Source of the DNA: SB11 sp965222995
GTDB lineage: Bacteria; Bacteroidota; Bacteroidia; UBA8524
Assembly (NCBI GenBank): GCA_965222995.1
Contig: OZ244977.1
Coordinates: forward strand, 434,001 to 498,000
Length of the DNA stretch: 64,000 nucleotides
Reading direction: 5' to 3'
A program made the translations under genes and the position numbers. Shown in pieces: positions 62,517-64,000 of this stretch. Each line of letters opens with the position of its first letter. Position 1 is the first letter of the stretch. A model generated the notes under the pieces. It made no database searches. It saw only the letters and a list, made by a program, of their open reading frames with translations, and was not told where the DNA came from.

Positions 62517-64000
62517 GTGAAGCCATTGAAAAAAATATCTTTCTGTTTACTTGCAGGATTAATGCTATTATTGGTAGCAAAAACTGCAAAAAGCCAGAAT
62601 AGTGCCTATGAGGGAAAGAAGTTTTTTGTTTCAGCTTTGCGACCTTCAGGTGGTTTTGGACCACAAAATAATTTTGTGCTTCTATGGTCTAGAACCACAG
62701 CTTCGGTAACAATAAGTAATACGGCAAAAAGTTTTTCTACAACTGTAAGTCTTAACCCTAATACAGTACAATCAGTTACTTTGCCACTTACAGTGAGTCA
62801 CCATGAAAGTAATGATGCTGAAAAAGTTGAAGATTTTGGAGTTGAAATAACATCTAACAATAATATATCTGTACAATTTAATAGTGGGGGTGTAGGAGTA
62901 AACTCAAGTGATGGAACAATGGTTTATCCTATTGATAAAATTGGTACAGAGTATTATGCCATGAGCTTTGAAGGCTCAGGTGGTTTTAATGCAGGTAGAT
63001 CAACTATAATTATAGTAGGAACAGAGAATAATACGTTAGTAGAAATTACACCTTCAGCTACCACAACAGGAAATAAAGCAGCAGGAACTCCCTTTTTTGT
63101 ATCACTAAATAAGGGACAGACATACAGGCTGGAGGCAAACGGTACCAATGACCTTACAGGTACCAAAATAAGAGTAGTAAACGGTTGTAAGAAAATAGCA
63201 GTTTTTAGTGGTTCAGAATGCTCTCAAGTGCCTTCTTCATGTACTAATTGTGGGCACTTGGTAGAGATGATGCCCCATGTAGATACATGGGGAAAAACAT
63301 TTTTCATTCCTCCATTCACCGGCGGAGGCTTTCAACCACCAAGATACACCTATCGAGTATTATCTACAGCAAATGGAACAAAAGTTACTATAAACGGTAC
63401 TACTACCACATTAAATAAGGGAGATATAGAGACCGTAAGTAATAATTTATCAACGTCATCAGTTTGTATTGAAGCTACTAATCCGATTTTGGTAGCTCAA
63501 TATACAGAAGGTTTTGGTTGTCAAGGGGGTGCCTCACCTAGAATGGGGCTTGTGCCACCTGCAGAACAACTTGTAAAAAGTGCACTTATATACCCTCAAA
63601 ATGGAGGAGGTTTTGGCAATACAAACAAAGTACTAATCATTACTAAAACTAACTCTAGGCAACGCGTACGCCGAAATAATATTCCTGTGGGGGTTACCAA
63701 TTTTACCTCATTTACAAATTGCAATCAATGGAGCTATACCGATATAGCCATTAACCAGGCAGTACATTCTATTACTAGCGATAGTGGGTTTATAGCATAC
63801 CAGTACAGTGCAAACTTTAATTCGGCATATATATACCAATCAGCAGTCAACTCAAGAATAATTAAATACGATATAGGTATTGAACCTTTGGTTTGCGGCT
63901 CTACTAAAGTTACTTTTTATAATACCGGAGATAGTGATAGAATATCAAGTAGTAAATGGCTGTTTGAAGATAATACTTCGTTAAACGGTAAAAAAGTTAC
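62517..64000 (+). CDS. Third IgGFc-head/PKD surface protein, truncated by the window edge
   Basis: The frame stays open from a GTG at 62517 to the window end (494 codons visible). The GTG gives (M)KPLKKISFCLLAGLMLLL and a signal ending AKSQ; a TTG at 62526 is an alternative, and no ATG fits. Residues ~26-440 are again an IgGFc-binding-like head (GKKFFVSALRPSG, GTEYYAMSFEG, IIIVGTENNTLVEITPS, HLVEMMPHVDTWGKTFF). The visible part ends in the first PKD-like module (VCGSTKVTFYNTGDSDRISS), which aligns with the same point in both upstream proteins. A further stalk and T9SS-B domain are expected beyond the window. Confidence 0.85.
   Translation, partial: MKPLKKISFCLLAGLMLLLVAKTAKSQNSAYEGKKFFVSALRPSGGFGPQNNFVLLWSRTTASVTISNTAKSFSTTVSLNPNTVQSVTLPLTVSHHESNDAEKVEDFGVEITSNNNISVQFNSGGVGVNSSDGTMVYPIDKIGTEYYAMSFEGSGGFNAGRSTIIIVGTENNTLVEITPSATTTGNKAAGTPFFVSLNKGQTYRLEANGTNDLTGTKIRVVNGCKKIAVFSGSECSQVPSSCTNCGHLVEMMPHVDTWGKTFFIPPFTGGGFQPPRYTYRVLSTANGTKVTINGTTTTLNKGDIETVSNNLSTSSVCIEATNPILVAQYTEGFGCQGGASPRMGLVPPAEQLVKSALIYPQNGGGFGNTNKVLIITKTNSRQRVRRNNIPVGVTNFTSFTNCNQWSYTDIAINQAVHSITSDSGFIAYQYSANFNSAYIYQSAVNSRIIKYDIGIEPLVCGSTKVTFYNTGDSDRISSSKWLFEDNTSLNGKKV

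Overview
The window comes from a low-GC member of the phylum Bacteroidota. Four things point there: secreted proteins with type IX secretion (T9SS) C-terminal domains, PKD-rich surface proteins ending in the gliding-motility (type B) sorting domain, a housekeeping set typical of the phylum (ftsX-DUF3098-uppP-truB, DUF6132, MmcQ/YjbR, SPOR protein-deoC), and many promoters with the Bacteroidota -7 element TAnnTTTG in place of TATAAT. Genus and species cannot be fixed by eye. Coding density is high. No rRNA, tRNA, insertion sequence, prophage or CRISPR array was found, and no gene-free gap exceeds 300 bases.

Layout. 1-2.3 kb: the 5' end of a probable gmhA and a DsbD-type reductase. 2.5-5.9 kb: a glucosaminidase with LysM repeats, a DUF1223 lipoprotein and a small T9SS-type secreted protein. 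5.9-8.2 kb: a minus-strand run of five small proteins (DUF2461, SRPBCC, TfoX-like, MmcQ/YjbR, VOC). 8.4-12.8 kb: an unknown 484-aa protein, then ftsX, DUF3098, uppP and truB. 12.9-19.6 kb: leuS (with an unusual expansion near KMSKS), a barrel-like protein and valS (interrupted in frame by a heptamer repeat). 19.8-25.8 kb: a secreted Hint-domain protein, rplS, a SPOR protein, deoC and secA. 26-31.2 kb: purD, a DUF502 membrane protein, a YiiX-like protein lacking its expected Cys, a small TTG-initiated membrane protein, glyS and rpsT. 31.2-39.6 kb: radC, a T9SS fibronectin-like protein, a TPR protein, a ComA homologue, yqeY-like, a TonB-dependent receptor, trxA and DUF6132. 39.6-47.6 kb: an unknown secreted protein, pyrC, NUDIX, folB, recJ, a SprT-like protein, dxs and an outer-membrane barrel. 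47.8-50.5 kb: tandem clpP genes and clpX. 50.6-54.5 kb: an operon of lpdA, a sugar-phosphate isomerase, an FAH-family enzyme and a GNAT. 54.7-64 kb: three consecutive giant T9SS-B surface proteins, the last running off the window.

How the genes fit together. Most of the window is core information processing and metabolism: three aminoacyl-tRNA synthetases, S20 and L19, SecA, Clp protease, RecJ and RadC, isoprenoid, purine, pyrimidine and folate steps, and undecaprenyl phosphate recycling. The accessory signal lies in the envelope and surface proteins. The main one is the terminal array, in which different N-terminal heads (a beta-propeller, or an IgGFc-binding-like module) sit on what looks like one shared PKD stalk plus T9SS-B anchor. 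Other points worth attention are the clpP pair, the Hint protein, the LeuS expansion, the repeat-invaded valS and the dispersed palindromic repeats between genes.
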